Source: Aquilaria yunnanensis
Lineage: Eukaryota; Streptophyta; Magnoliopsida; Malvales; Thymelaeaceae
Length of the DNA stretch: 64,000 nucleotides
Reading direction: 5' to 3'
Assembly: GCA_039654915.1 (NCBI GenBank)
Contig: CM077597.1
Span: 24,278,001 to 24,342,000, forward strand
A model generated the notes under the pieces. The model was not told the DNA's origin. It did not search any database and worked only from the letters and a program-made list of their open reading frames with translations. Of this stretch, positions 10,638 to 22,671 are shown in pieces. Numbering within the stretch: the stretch's first letter is position 1; the number at the start of each line of letters is the position of its first letter. Both the position numbers and the translations under genes were made by a program.

Positions 10638-11888
10638 CTAATCAGATATGCAACTAATCTCTCCCTCATCTTCATGTTCAACAACATTAGCCATCATTCT
10701 TGGACACTTATTGGATAGATGACCGGGGTTGAGACATTTATAACACTCGTTTTCCTTCGATTTAGGGTATGCATTATTGGTTGTTGTCCTTGGTTGCGAA
10801 TTAGTTGTTGGCTTTCGTGCGTCATGGGCCCAGTTACCTTCTGTTTTCTGGCCACATTCTCTTCTTGAAAATGTGCACATCTCTCCACAGTTCCATCTAC
10901 AGACCTCTCTACTGGGGCCTTTGAACTTTCTTCACCATTGTTTCACCAAGGAAACTCCATACGAAACTCTATCTGACTACCTTCTTGTAGCATTGACTCT
11001 GCGCTTATAGCCAAATTCCTTGCCTTCATCATCTCTCGCATCGCTTGCACCCAGATAGCTCTCTTAATTGCTGGTTTCAACCCCTCAATATACCATGACA
11101 CATGTTGGTCCTCTGATTGCCATAGATCATTCCTCTTGGACAGCCTTATAAACTCCATAGTATAATCTGAAACCGAACGTGTGCCTTACCGCAACCTCTG
11201 ATATTACTAGAATAGTATCTCCTCATAGTCGAATGAAAGGAAATCCCGACGTATCGAATACTTCATCCAACACCACGTCTTAACTAGGGGTCTGCCCTCT
11301 TTTTGTCTCTTCGATTGCAGCCTCTCCCACCAAGTAGACGCACCTTCCCTTAGCCGGCAAGCAACCAGCTTAACCTGCTCTTCCTTCAAAATATCCATGT
11401 AGTAAAAATTGGTCAACCTTATTTAGCCAGTCAAGGACACCCTTAAAACCTAGGTTTCTGTTGAATGGCCGAACATCTGCCTTAATCCAATACTTTCCCA
11501 TATTTTGACAATGACCAGCACCTTGCTTACAGTGACCCACATAAAAGTCCTCATCGTCATTAGACTCTTCATCCACGTAAGCTTATTGTCTATGTCGATA
11601 CACGGGAAGAGGCCTATCAATAGGCCGATTGAGGGGTGAATCCTCCCGGTCTTGCAACCTACCGCCAATCCAATTCCTATTGGCGTCCAACCCTGGGGCA
11701 TGAAATTGAGTAATAGTCTCATTGAGGCATTCTTCTATATGTTGCATTCGATGATGCAGCTGCTCCTCAAGCCACTACTCAATTCGCTGCTCTAAAGCCT
11801 GTAACACCACTTCGCTATCACGTGAAGTCCTAGCCATATGATCACCGTCGATAGGACTGCCACCTTTTAGCGCTATTGGGTTAGCCAT
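10638..11888 (-). pseudogene. gypsy gag with CCHC zinc knuckle
   Basis: The ATG of gag is probably at 11888 (protein start MANPIALKGG). Recognisable gag segments: FKGVLDWLNKVDQF, then after a frameshift near 11400 MDILKEEQVKLVACRLREGA and STWWERLQ, then SWYIEGLKPAIKRAI. The zinc knuckle CYKCLNPGHLSNKC is intact in the minus frame 10880-10638. These are the retrotransposon gag domain and nucleic-acid-binding knuckle of a Ty3/gypsy element. Several frameshifts and stops break it. Confidence 0.8.
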
Positions 11889-11910
11889 TGAAGAGTTGGT
11901 GATTTGACCT

Positions 11911-11922
11911 GCTCTGGTACAA
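11911..11922 (-). other. Primer-binding site of minus-strand gypsy
   Basis: On the minus strand the sequence is ttgtaccagagc, two changes from the plant initiator-Met tRNA complement tggtatcagagc. It lies between the LTR and gag. Confidence 0.65.
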
Positions 11923-11923
11923 C

Positions 11924-12310
11924 TGAACACAACAAGTTAGCATAAGAAACAAGGGTCAAACTTATCCAGCCTGGGATAGAGAAAATTGGGAATTTTCCCT
12001 AGAAGAGAGTAATTGATTCTTTATTCAAGTTTGCTGTAAAACATGATACTAAGATTCTATTTATAGAGTTGCATAAAGCCTTAATCCTAAAATTAATAGA
12101 AAACCCAAAAGACTAGGAATCCCAAGTTAACTAGGAACCTGAAAAGACCAAAAATCCTAAGAAACTAGGAAATCCGAAAAGACTAGGAAATCAATTACTT
12201 AAAAAAAAATAAAGCACTAGAATAATATAGTCTATTTTTTCCCTTATTCTTTGCCTTCTTTCGATCCTCTTATTCTAGGAATTTGTCAACCATACGCTTT
12301 ACTTCACCAA
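11924..12310 (-). repeat. 5' LTR of minus-strand gypsy
   Basis: The inner edge lies just before the primer-binding site. A TATA box is at 12057-12066. The outer edge is uncertain: a TG-type start exists at 12362, but the dispersed repeat found at 56815-57760 aligns across that point down to about 12325, so the true edge is probably near 12300-12325. Confidence 0.55.
12057..12066 (-). promoter_or_regulatory. TATA box in gypsy LTR
   Basis: Minus-strand ctataaatag, upstream of a transcribed region that leads to the primer-binding site. Confidence 0.6.
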
Positions 12311-12324
12311 GTCTGGAAAGGAGT

Positions 12325-13228
12325 CTATTCACATCCTGAATTGTTACCTTCATCCCTCAACAAGTTAGTTTTAATGCAAAATTATCATATTAGCCTTTCT
12401 AAGTCCCTAATTTTCTTCACCAATAGCTAACCTTAATCTTTCACATCTGCTAATCACACAAAACCCCTTGGCCTCCTGACCATTTATCCCTTTTGAAGCT
12501 CTCAAATCTTTTCGCTTCAAAATGATTGACTTTGTTCTCATATGCAAAAACATAATAAAACATTCCTATCTGTGGACACACTTAAACCTAAACAAAAAAG
12601 GAAGACTTAATACAATCATCTTTAAAACTCCATAGTAGTGTTTTTAACTTGAATATTTTTCTATATTCCTTTTCCAAATTTTCATAGACAAAAGTTTGAG
12701 TATGTAACTTATTTTGAGGATGTGAAAAACTTTATTTTTGAAACATTGGAAAATTTATATTTTAAAACAGGAATCATCTAAAACAAGTTTTTCCATTTTA
12801 ACAAACAAATTTTCCAATGTTCGAAAAACAATGTATTTCTACATTGAAGAGTCTGCCAACCTTTCAAAATCATAGCAAAAAAAAAAAAAAAATGTTCGCA
12901 AACTAAACTCCACCTAAACTTCTTTATATAAAACTTGGACACCTAGGAAAAAAAAAATGATCGCCAATTGAAGAGTCTGCCAACCTTTCAAAATCATAGC
13001 AAAAACAAAATGATCCCCCAACATCAAAGTTGGTACCACTATTAACTCAAAACTAAGGTTATCAAGATCTGAATCATACTCTAGATCACTTTTCAGATGC
13101 AAGATCAAGATTTTAGGACCAGATCATAGATTGTATGATCCTATTAAAAATAAAAAATAATCTAATTCATGTAGAAGACAAATTAAATTGGAAAGCTAAG
13201 TACTTGTGATAAAATAATGACATTAAGA
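12325..13228 (-). repeat. Dispersed repeat, copy A (inverted relative at 56815-57760)
   Basis: The reverse complement of 56815-57760 aligns with this segment almost throughout: 'attcacatcctgaa' at 12329, 'gcaaaattatcatatta', 'caatagctaaccttaat' and 'ttttgaagctctcaaat' are shared blocks. Looser similarity to segments near 29.7, 33.7 and 55.3 kb suggests an LTR of an old copia-type family, but termini and TSDs are not clear. Confidence 0.6.
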
Positions 13229-13269
13229 ATGGAATTTGGAAAAGATAAAAACGTCATTGTGATATAACA

Positions 13270-13707
13270 ATGGAATTTTCCAATGTTCAAAAAACAATGC
13301 ATTTCTACATCTTTAAAACAAACTATATACTTGAAATTCTATCAATGGAAATTTGGAAAAGATTAAAATGAAAATTTTAGACAATTAAACACCACCTAAA
13401 CTTCTTTATATAAAACTTGGACACCAAGCAAAATATAAATGATCGCCCTTTGAAAAGTCTGCCAACCTTCCAAAATCACAGCAAAAACAAAATGATCCCC
13501 CAACGTCAAAGTTGGTACCACTATTAACTCAAAACTAAGGTTGTCGAGATCTGGATCCTACTCTAGACCACTTTTCAAGATCAAGAATGCAGGACAAGAT
13601 CATAGATTGTAAGATTCTATTAAAAATTAAAAATAATGTAATTCATTTAGAAGACAAATTAAATTGGAAAGCCAAGTACTTGTGATATAACAATGACATT
13701 AAGAAGG
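13270..13707 (-). repeat. Tandem duplicate of part of dispersed repeat A
   Basis: The segment from 'ccacctaaacttctttatat' at 12910 recurs at 13392 (offset 482 bp) and runs in parallel to about 13707, with roughly one change every ten to fifteen bases. A shorter internal duplication repeats 'gaagagtctgccaacctttc' at about 12845 and 12968. Confidence 0.75.
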
Positions 13708-14654
13708 AAGACCACCTGGGAAAAAATCCAAGATAGAGTTAAATCCCTATTTTGCAAGAGAGGTAAAAGCAGGCATCAAGAAATTTCAAAATCACTAACC
13801 TAAATCTCGTTCAAGTGAATGATGGGGATGATTTTCGTAACTTTTGCCATGCTAGGCTTTGTCTTCGAGACACCTTTTCATTTTTTGGCAAAACATAAAA
13901 TCACCATGACCAAAATGAGAGCAAATGATACAGAGAAAAAGGAAGGTGATCTAGTGGCTGACTTACCTACAAAAGGAAAAAATTTAAGGGGCAACAAGTT
14001 CTTAGTATCTGAAAGTATGAGAGCCTGCAAAAACACTCCTCAACTCCATCACATCTCCCTACTTGCTAAAGTGTGAACCCTTATAAGGTGATCAGATTCT
14101 ACACACGCACCAACAAGTAAGTAACTTGTGTTTAAATTCATCACCATGCATCCTTACTTATCATATAATAACTTAAATTTTAATGAAATCATAGTAAATC
14201 GCATTATGATCTGTTGTGCCCATGCATTGAGCTCCAACTTCATTGCCCTATTTAGGGCTACACATAAACAATTCACTTACCACCTTGAGCTGTTGCTGCC
14301 CTATATGGTAAAAAAAATTAGCCATCATCTCAAGCCTCTTGCTGCCCCCAAAAGGTGACTTGACATGAGCAAAACACTTGAAACAAGGTCTTTGGTAGAA
14401 GCCTAAGCTTCCATCCATAGGTACCATCAGTAAAAGCTTTCTTTCTCTTTTGTCACTCCATATAAGCACCTCCATTGGTATCCTTGACAAGGACTTGGTC
14501 ATCCCCCCTACAAGGAGCCTCCGCAAAAAGCCTCGCTTATACATTTTACTTGTTCTTCATATTACTAGATTGCATATCTTTAGAACATGGGGACCCCTTT
14601 TGCTCACTATGCTCAGCCCCAATATTTCAACATTCTGGGAGACTTTTGATACCA
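13708..14654. other. Unassigned DNA with short ORFs
   Basis: An 85-codon plus-strand frame (13819-14076) and a 98-codon minus-strand frame (14544-14248) are open but match nothing I recognise and show no splice-site context. At 14648-14661 the text gataccatgttggg is the reverse complement of an LTR end plus a primer-binding-site-like sequence, which hints at a decayed minus-strand LTR element here. Confidence 0.35.
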
Positions 14655-14867
14655 TGTTGGGCCAAGGTCAAGGTCTAGCATGTCACATCAGCTTAGCTTG
14701 CTCCGAATGCCATTGGACATAGCAGCCCAAGATAGGGCCCAGCCTACATTATGGTAATAGGGTCCTGCCTCCCTACTTATAGGCATTAGCCACCTTCCAA
14801 AAAAATTGAGCACCCTCCTGTAGAAGTTTCCCTAGTTTAGCATACTACCCGTGGATCTTTTTATTTA

Positions 14868-14868
<1 letters not shown>

Positions 14869-14900
<32 letters not shown>
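14869..14900. repeat. (CT)n microsatellite
   Basis: A nearly pure CT run with one interruption. Confidence 0.9.
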
Positions 14901-14902
14901 CG

Positions 14903-15270
14903 CTCCCCGAAAATCACCCTAAAATTTGGAGTTCATAACAACAAAAAATCTTATCCAAATGGCTTTGCACATTCCATAATTTACTTGGCAGCCTTCATAA
15001 TCTCATGATTTACTTCAATCTCCCATAATGTATGAGAATTTCTTATGTTTCACCATCCATAACCACTATGTCTGACTAAATATAAAAGGCAATCCAAATG
15101 GCTAAGTCTAGTAAATCTTTTGGAACTCACATAGGCCACTATCACCTCTCACAAACATTCATTTTATCTTCTTCTCATCCTTTACAGACACTGACTTCAA
15201 TATCGGAGGACCCTCCCCGAGAACACATGCCTTAGGGGCTTTCTAATATCATCCTTTAATGAAGGAAGTT
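14903..15270 (+). repeat. Remnant of a Tat-type gypsy LTR (R-U5 part)
   Basis: A TATA box (tataaaa at 15081) is followed about 110 bp later by 'actgacttcaatatcggagg' and a CCTCCCCGAGAACACA stretch. This resembles the 'ctgacttgagcgtcggagg' U5 signature of Tat-lineage LTRs, which is better preserved at 44115. Edges are not defined. Confidence 0.45.
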
Positions 15271-15632
15271 CTTGTGCTTTCCATATTAGCCCGATGAAAA
15301 CTTTTTATCTCAGTCATCACTTTGGCTATCAAAATGCTTAGAAGTAAAAATCATAGAAATTATAGCACTTATTTGGCCAGTTAGTATTGCTCTAGCATGT
15401 TTTGGTGCGTGAGAGCCATTTCTATACTTGGCCTACTTATTGGTCTAACCTTTAGGATGCTTGTTTCTATGGCATGAGTTTTCTTGTTGATATCATAATG
15501 GCATGTTAAAAGTCTAAAGCCCACAACGTTAAAGTAAACCAAGGATATTGGCAAGGCCCATAAACTTATAAAGTTGAAAGAGGCCATTAGATTGCAAATA
15601 AAGAGACACAATTAATGTAGAAATTATATATA
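15271..15632. other. No recognised feature
   Basis: AT-rich sequence; open frames here are short and without recognisable content. Confidence 0.4.
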
Positions 15633-15983
15633 GGGTAAATATTGCCAGTTGTCCCTAAACTATGTCTGTGTTGCTTAATTATCCTGAAACTATTATGTGT
15701 TATACTAATTGTCCTCAAACTCTTTAATTGTTGTACTTTCATCTTGTCGTCCATTAAACTGTTAAATATGGACAAAAAAGTGGTGCCACATCAGTAGTCA
15801 CGTCATTTTTTGATACCACATTAGCGGCCACATCATTTTTCCATCTATATTTAACGGTTTAGTTGATGATAGGATGAAAATGCAACAATTAAATAGTTTG
15901 AGGATGATTGGTGCAGCACCTGATAGTTTTGGGATGATTAAGCAACATGAGTATAGTTTATGGACAACTAGTGATATTTACCC
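15633..15983. mobile_element. MULE-type MITE, family M1 copy 1
   Basis: Terminal inverted repeats (TIRs) start gggtaaatattgccagttgt on the left and the mirrored equivalent ends at 15983. The 9-bp flanks are ttatatata and ttatataga (8 of 9 match). The inner part contains the recurring 'cacatcatttttccatc' theme. Copies at 50427-50753 and 52958-53313 share ends and interior. TSD length and TIR type point to a non-autonomous Mutator-like element; it has no coding capacity. Confidence 0.8.
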
Positions 15984-16767
15984 TTATATAGATATATTAA
16001 ATAACAATTTCCTTTATCACAGAGCTATAGTTACATGTTTTTTGGCCAACCCAAAGTAGTAAAATGTGCCTAAAACAAAAAAAAATGAAATAATAGCAAA
16101 AAGGTCCCCATAATATTGCACTTTATGTTTTTTATCCTTACACTTTTCGTTCAGACAATTGGTTCCCTAATTTGTGGTATTTGAGTCCCTAAAATATTAT
16201 TCTTTGTCCTTGTAGACCATAAATTATGCTTATTCATAACCAAAAGCCCGAACAACAAATTGCCACCACATCGTGCAGTCGATCCACCTAGTTTTATACT
16301 ATAAGACTTTCATTATGAGAAGGATTCTATACAAATATACTTTTAGATATTAAGGGAGAGCCATCCCCTATAGAAGGAGATATCTTTACGGCTCTATGAG
16401 ATATGTGCTAAGTACCCAATAGTCCACTATCATATAAAACAAATGAAAGCTGAGCTAACATGAACATCGGAGGCTTTTCCCAAAGAGACCTTTGTGGCTC
16501 TCTAATCCTATTTTTGGCTATCGGTTCCTCACATTTTGAAGGCCAATTGGTGTTCTTGGGAGTCCGACTATCAATTGTATATGCTAATTTTATGAAATGA
16601 GATATGAAAATTAGTTATATACTTGGATACTAATTAGTTTGTTTTGTTTGTTACTTCTTATTTCTTAACACAGTTGATGTGGATTAGCTTGATTCCATAG
16701 CAAAAGGAGGCTCTAACACGGTTGATGTGAATAGACCACACTTTCTAGGCAATCCGAATCGAAAGGA
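15984..16767. other. No recognised feature
   Basis: AT-rich. The text at 16100-16230 has the 'gtccctaaaatattattc' style often seen near terminal repeats of small DNA transposons, but no paired end was found. Confidence 0.35.
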
Positions 16768-16870
16768 GAAAGGTGGGAAATTAGCACAGTAATGGTATTG
16801 GTTGTTATGACTCTAATTGGAGACCTTGTTTCGAGTTCAAATAGCAAGAATAAGAAAGTTGGCAAATTTC
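16768..16870 (+). mobile_element. Possible tRNA-derived SINE head
   Basis: An A-box-like ttagcacagtaatgg (16781-16795) and a B-box-like gtttcgagttcaaat (16828-16842) are about 45 bp apart, as in pol III promoters of tRNA-related SINEs. No cloverleaf, T-rich tail or TSD was found, so the call is weak. Confidence 0.25.
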
Positions 16871-16939
16871 ACTAAGTTTTGAGAAGTTTAAGGCACCGAA
16901 TAAGGCTCAGGGGTAAAATGGTAATTTTACATCTTGAAG

Positions 16940-19400
16940 TGTCGAGCCGGGTCCCGAAAATTAAAAATGAGTTTTTAAAACTTAACTTATACTTTTAACC
17001 CAAGTTTAGTTCAAACAGACAAGATTTGACCAAGGTTGATTATGGTTACCCAAAAAAAGGGGGGCATTTTGCAACTTTTTAAATACTTTGGTGGCTTAAT
17101 TTTAAAATGGGTATAAATTGGTAAAGGTGGAGGGAGGCTGCCATTTTCACATTCCAAACCCGAGTTCCCCCTCCAACTCTTGATTTGTCCATGAAATCAA
17201 GCCTGAAACCAAGAGATTTTGATAAAAATGGAAGCCACCATAGGAGTATATGCAGTGGGAAGCTTGATTCAAGTGGTTTTTCATGTTTTTGAAGCTTGGA
17301 ATCACGTTTCCATCTATCTCCTATTTTTGATGCGAGGTAATTTATGATTTCTTGGTTGTTTCTTGTTTAGGAAGTGATTGGATGCTTGGGTTTTGATTAG
17401 AAGTTAGTAATTATGGGTTGTGTCTTTGTTTGCTTGGAACTTGGGTAGAACTTTGAGGAACTTGGTTTTTATGGAAGGGATGATTGATTCTTTCTTGTGG
17501 ATTAAAACTGAGGTAAATGCAGTTATGTTTTCAAGCTTGATTAATGCTATTGGATAGAGTTTGCTTGATGGAATCAAGTAGTTTTGGCAATAGCATTAGT
17601 TAGTGGTCTGGTTTGATAATGGTGGACTAATGTGTTTGGCTTGATTGGAATGATGTTTAAATGCATCATAGGAAGGCTTGTGATGGTTAGTTGTGATCTA
17701 TACAACATGTTTTACATGTATATGAAATTTGGAGGCTAACCAAGCATGTTTGATATGTTTGGTAAGTGACCAAAGTTCATAGCAGCAAAACTGGAAAAAT
17801 TTGTTTGGATTTCACAGATTGGTGATGCATCACCTACCCTTACCATTTCCCATGATGCGTTGCCAATGCTACAAAACAGATAGCTCGTTGACAACTGTAG
17901 CGACACGTCGCCGCAATAGCTTTGACATCTGATACTGTTTTCTTGATAACTTTTCGCTCGGATTTTCGATTAAGGCGATTTTAGATTTCATGTGAAGCTA
18001 AGAGAGAGTACTATTGCCTCCATGCCTTCACCATACCTAGAATGGCCTAGATTTAAAGGTATTTTAGTTCAAAGTGAAAGCATTTTTTGCCATGATAGAG
18101 CACCATTAGTTGGGTGCATGGTTTAGTGCCATCGAAAACCTAGTTAAGCCTTTGTATTTAAGGCTCGGTTGTGGGAACCCTAATGCATCTAGGTGGGTTC
18201 CAAAGAACCTGGTAAATGAGTCCAACCATGATCATTGCCACTCCACTAGTGTGAACCAAGTAATGGTGGATAAGGGAACACCATGGATGAAGGCTTAGTG
18301 CACTTATTGCATAACCAAGCTATGCCTTGAGGAAGTGAAAGCCTAGTGCATCCTTGGTAGGTTTAATGGTGGAGGCTTAGTACACAAGTGACCTAGGAAA
18401 GTCTAAGGACTTAAGGTGCTTTATGGAGGTCTAGTACACCTAGTGGATTTCTTACAGTGCAAGTGAGAAGCATTCACCATGTTCACTTGCACAACAACCA
18501 AGAAAAGGTATTGCGTTAGGCAGTAAGCTAAGGCTTACTAGAAACGAGTTAATGGATAGAACTCACTAGGTATGAAGTGATGCCCTGGGAGGACTAGGAC
18601 GAGGAGGGGTCCCAAAGGACCTAGATATATCCATATATTAGACCCTCACATTGCAAGCGCGCGCAGCAGGTTTCTTATCCTTCTATATGTGGAGCCCTTA
18701 GGATTTTTCTTGTAGGTTGAAGACTCATTACTGGGAATCTTTGATTCTCATTCCCTTACCTTTTGTTGTGTAGTTTTGGGCATCATTGAGCTAACAACCA
18801 TTGAGGGTCCTTGACCTAGGCTTTTGAGTAGGTACTTGGTTCTTCTGAATCTTTATGATTCTAGTATATGGGTTGCTTGTTGGTTAAGTTATGGTATTAA
18901 CTACAGTTATCTTTTTTTCTTACAGGGGCTAGTGAAGCACAAGGGAGGGTTTTGAAGCTTGCCACTAGGAGTTTACTCTAAGGTGGAAGATTAGCAATGG
19001 ATCTCAGTAGTTTTATTCAGTGTATAGTTTTCATACACTAGTTTCCCTCCAATGTTCATGTTTGAGTAGTCTACTCTAGAGTCGCTCTTGGGTTCAAGCA
19101 TAGTCTACTCTTGTTTGAATGCTTGCACATGATTGATTATGTGTAGTTAATTCCACATAAATGCTTGGACAGTTTTTATGTCTGTTTTTATTGAAATATG
19201 CCATAGCAATGTTTTAAGTATTATTTCTTTATTTTATGGATCGAGTCAAAGCACAAACTCATGCATGATTGCATAGTAGGATTAACTAACTAGAAGCATA
19301 AATGTTTTAACTAGTGTGCACGAAATCAATTAGCCAATTGTGACTAATGTGAGACAAGTTACTATAGGCTTCCTGGGCAGACCTATGAGGGGTCGTGTCA
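16940..19400 (+). repeat. Long LTR of a Tekay/Del-like gypsy element
   Basis: Starts TGTCGAGCCGGGTCCCG and ends ggtcgtgtca, followed directly by ttggttgtcaagtc, a degraded primer-binding site. A TATA box (tataaat) is at 17112. A short GC-rich palindrome agcgacacgtcgccgc is at 17899; such cgacacgtcgcc motifs are common in these LTRs. The length (about 2.46 kb) is near that of the LTR at 34372-36761. No gag or pol follows, so it is a solo or truncated LTR. Confidence 0.5.
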
Positions 19401-20279
19401 TTGGTTGTCAAGTCATTTGGTATATATTCAAGTTCATTTAATTAGCATTAATGTTTAATGTGTTATTATACATTATTTTTGTGTAAAGGAATTATTTGCC
19501 TAAATTGTTAATTTATTAAATTTTTACACTTAAAAGAATTCTAAAAAATAATTTCAATATTTTTTCTAAAAAATAAAATAATTTTTTGTTAATTTTTAAC
19601 TTAACCAACCTAAAAAATTAATAAAAATATCTAACTTTCAAAAAAATGTTGTAAAATTACTTTTCGGACTTCTTAAATTATTGCCATTTAATATATTGAT
19701 AACTTTTACCAATAATCAACTTGTGTAAAATAATACATAAAAATGTATTAAAATTAATACAAAATAAACTTTCAGAAATTTCATATTTTAGTTATTAATG
19801 CAGTGAAAATCCTCATTAAGTACCATGCCTACTTTTTTTTCTCCCTAACATTCATAATTGTTGGGATTGGAAAGGTACACTGGTTGCCTTAAGGATACAT
19901 TGGCGTTTGATTTGGGCTAAAGTTCACATCTCGAACCTCATTGTCCGTTACTTAGTATCATTTGCTTATAAGAAAATTTTTGTTTAGAATTTATTTTTCA
20001 GTATATGTTTCATGTGAATAAAATAAATTTCCTTGGCCTGCATATGGGAATTTTTATGCAATATATGTTGTTTTATTTATGCAGGTAGAAAATATGACTT
20101 GCAAAAGAGAGTATGAAATAAGAAAGGAGCAAAGGCTAGAAAGAGAAAAACAATGAGAAAGAGATACAGAAATTGTATGGTTAAGTTTCCTTTCAAATAT
20201 CAGACACTTGTATATTTATTTCGTTTATTTCCTTTAGTAACAACCCCTTTTTCGCTACATAAACATAAATTGTCCCTTC
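19401..20279. other. No gene seen; AT-rich DNA
   Basis: Very AT-rich with A/T runs at 19500-19800. Nothing recognisable apart from the primer-binding-site-like start, and no TSD for the downstream LINE was found. Confidence 0.4.
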
Positions 20280-20415
20280 GAGTAAGGGTTTTGTCTTCTC
20301 TCCGTCAAAGCCAACAGGTGTGGCGGGTTCGCCTGAGTGGGGCTTCTCCGGTGTGCGTCTTGTGGCTCTCGTGCTAGTGGTGGGTGAACATGAGAATGCC
20401 TACGACAGCACCAAG

Positions 20416-21474
20416 ATGGAAGACTTGGAGGAGTCGTGGAAGAAATTATCGCTAACGGAGAGTGAGCAAGTGGTGATTGAGGAGGGGGATGCGATGAGGG
20501 CGGAAGGGGATGTGCCGAAGTGGTTTGCTGTGGGCTCATTGTAGACAAACCGGCCTTTCAATAACCAGTCCATATTTGCAACGTTGAAATCAATTTGAAG
20601 GCCGGCGAAAGGAGTGAAGATGGATGTGGTCAAGGACAACAGATTCTTATTTACTTTCTATGCACAAGGTGATGTAGAGAGGGTTATGGACGGTCTCCCT
20701 TGCATGTTTGATAGACATGTTTTCCTCCTGAAGAGGATTACGGAGGTGGACCAACCAGCAAGAGTGGTCCTGGATAAAGCATGCTTCTGGGTTCGATTGT
20801 ATGACTTGCCCATTGGAGCTATGAGACCAGAACTAGCTGAATTACTAGGAGGACAGGTGGGCACAGTTTCGCAAGTGGGGAAGAGGAAAGATGGGGTTGT
20901 GGTGGGAAGGTACATTCAAGTTCAGGTGGAAATAAATGTAAACCGGCAATTGATGAGAAGGGTCGTGTTTAAGCCTAAGGGAGGCCCACAAATATTCATT
21001 AGGTTTAAATATGAAAGACTCCAACATTTTTGTTTCAGGCGTGGACAACTTGGCCATACAGATAGAGATTGAGAGCTTCCAAAGGAGCCAGATTCAAAGC
21101 CATGTTATGGCGAGTCAATGAAAGCCTCACCTCATAAAAGCCGCGCTCGATTAATGTCAGGTGAGGGTGCTCGGAAACTAACAGGAAAAGGGGAGAGCTC
21201 AGGCGAGTCATGTTTTGGGAAGTACAATAGGATATCAGGGACTAATATGATGGGTGGCTCAAAGACTACGAGGAAATTGAATGTGGATATTGACAGTGAG
21301 CCCCGTGCGAGCGGAGTCGGCGGTATGGCTGAGATCAGTCTAAGCAACGAGACTCACAAAACTGGTCCGGTTATAAAGAAACGAAGTGGTGACGGGGGTT
21401 ATGAGAAGGAATCCGAGCTAGATATAATGCTAGATACATTGTGGACTAGGGAGAGGAGTCGAAGATTGACGTGA
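20416..21474 (+). pseudogene. LINE ORF1 (DUF4283 and zinc knuckle)
   Basis: One frame from the ATG at 20416 (MEDLEESWKKLSL) to 21474, about 353 codons, with stops at 20542, 20596 and 21070 and no indels. Residues 40-200 match the plant LINE DUF4283 domain (TNRPFNNQSIFATLKS, GDVERVMDGLPCMFDRHVFL). A CCHC knuckle follows (LQHFCFRRGQLGHTDRD), but two cysteines are lost: the second is arginine and the last is the 21070 stop. The function in active relatives is RNA binding. The tail is polar and low-complexity. Confidence 0.8.
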
Positions 21475-21744
21475 GGGGAGGAACAGACGGAAGTACTTGG
21501 GGAAGAAGATTCAGCAAAGGGCCCTATTAAGGGGCAACCTGCGTTAACTATGGCTAAGTGTTAGTGATAAGGATAGGAAGAATGGCCTGATGGAAGGGGA
21601 GCCGATGATATATAGGGAAGGAAATTTGGCAAAGCGGCCAGAACCAGATGATATAGATGTTGATCCTATAGCGGTGATCAAGAGAAGTAGGAAGGATGAG
21701 CAAGCTTATACAGTGGAGGTTGCGAGTCAGCCCCGCCAAATGCC

Positions 21745-22671
21745 ATGATGACCTTTTTTGTGAACTGCTGTGGCTTGGGAGACCTACAGTCAATTCATCA
21801 ACTCTCTAGTCTCTTGTCAAGGGAAGACACAAGTTTATCATTCCTTAGCGATGCATGCCTTTCCTCGACTCGGACGGAAAAGGTGAAGAGGGAGTGAGTA
21901 TTCCATAGTATGTTCGCAGTTAGCAATTGAGGTAGATCAGGAGGTATCACCTTCCTTTGGAAGAAAGAGGTGATGGCAAGTTTGCTGAGCTTATCTGGTA
22001 AACATATTGACATGGAGGTTGAAATCGCTCATCGGACCACTAAGTGGAAGGTTACAGGTTTCTATGGTGAGACAGATCGAGCAAAACGGAGCCAGTCTTG
22101 GGATCTTCTAAAGACTCTCAAACGTAGAAGTGTACTACCTTGGCTAGTATAAGGGGATTTTAACGAGATATTGTTTAATTTTGAGAAGCAAGGGGGTGAT
22201 GTACGCGAGGACTGGCAAATGGACAATGTTGCGGTGGTTCTTGATCACTACACATTACATGACTTGGATTTTTTTGGACCGAAATTCACCTGGTCAGGAG
22301 TTCGAATAGGGGCCGAAAGTGTCTGGTGCGGGCTCGATCGTGCAGTTGCAATTGTAGATTGGTGTATGATGTTTCTAGAGTCGAAAGTGGTCATCCGAGA
22401 TACCATCTTCTCAGATCACTGTGCTATTGCAGCATACTTATGGAAGGGTCTGAAGAGGCAATGTTTCAAAAAATCCTTTAATTTTGAGGTAATGTGGTTG
22501 TGGGAGGCAGAATTTGATCAGATAGTGTTGGCGGCTTGGACGGAAGTGGTTTCTACTTATCAAACTATGGATGTAACTCATAGGATTGCTTCAGTGCAGA
22601 CAGCTTTAGGGGTATGGAATGAGCTATCCTTTGGACATGTGCAGCACAGGAAACGAGAAGTGGAAAAGTAG
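21745..22671 (+). pseudogene. LINE ORF2: APE-type endonuclease
   Basis: The first ATG is at 21745 (MMTFFVNCCGLGDLQS). Active-site landmarks are present: GDFNEI at 22153 directly after an in-frame TAA, and FSDHCAI at about 22408. Between them is GPKFTWSG, typical of plant L1 endonuclease. Stops and a frameshift lie at 21895-21930 and 22150. In active elements it nicks the target DNA. Confidence 0.8.

Larger units (their letters stand above)
9623..12310 (-). mobile_element. Ty3/gypsy (chromovirus-like) element, 3' part missing
   Basis: Read on the minus strand: an LTR with TATA box, a tRNA-type primer-binding site, gag, a CCHC zinc knuckle, protease and the start of reverse transcriptase. The reading stops at 9623, exactly where the Athila-like LTR ends, so the rest presumably lies left of the window. 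The RT wording ([39 protein letters not shown]) matches plant chromovirus-type gypsy elements. Many stops and frameshifts show it is old. Confidence 0.8.

Noticed and set aside
12362..12363. Clean LTR start (TGTTGAG) of the minus gypsy at 12362
   Set aside because: The dispersed repeat at 56815-57760 aligns across this point to about 12325, so the LTR edge cannot be here.
13819..14076. 85-codon ORF as a gene
   Set aside because: No recognisable domain, no neighbouring exons, and length within chance expectation.
16768..16870. A functional tRNA gene
   Set aside because: A- and B-box-like motifs exist, but no acceptor stem or anticodon arm can be drawn; kept only as a weak SINE candidate.
20255..20639. 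Minus-strand proline/serine-rich ORFs
   Set aside because: Shadows of LINE ORF1 on the other strand.
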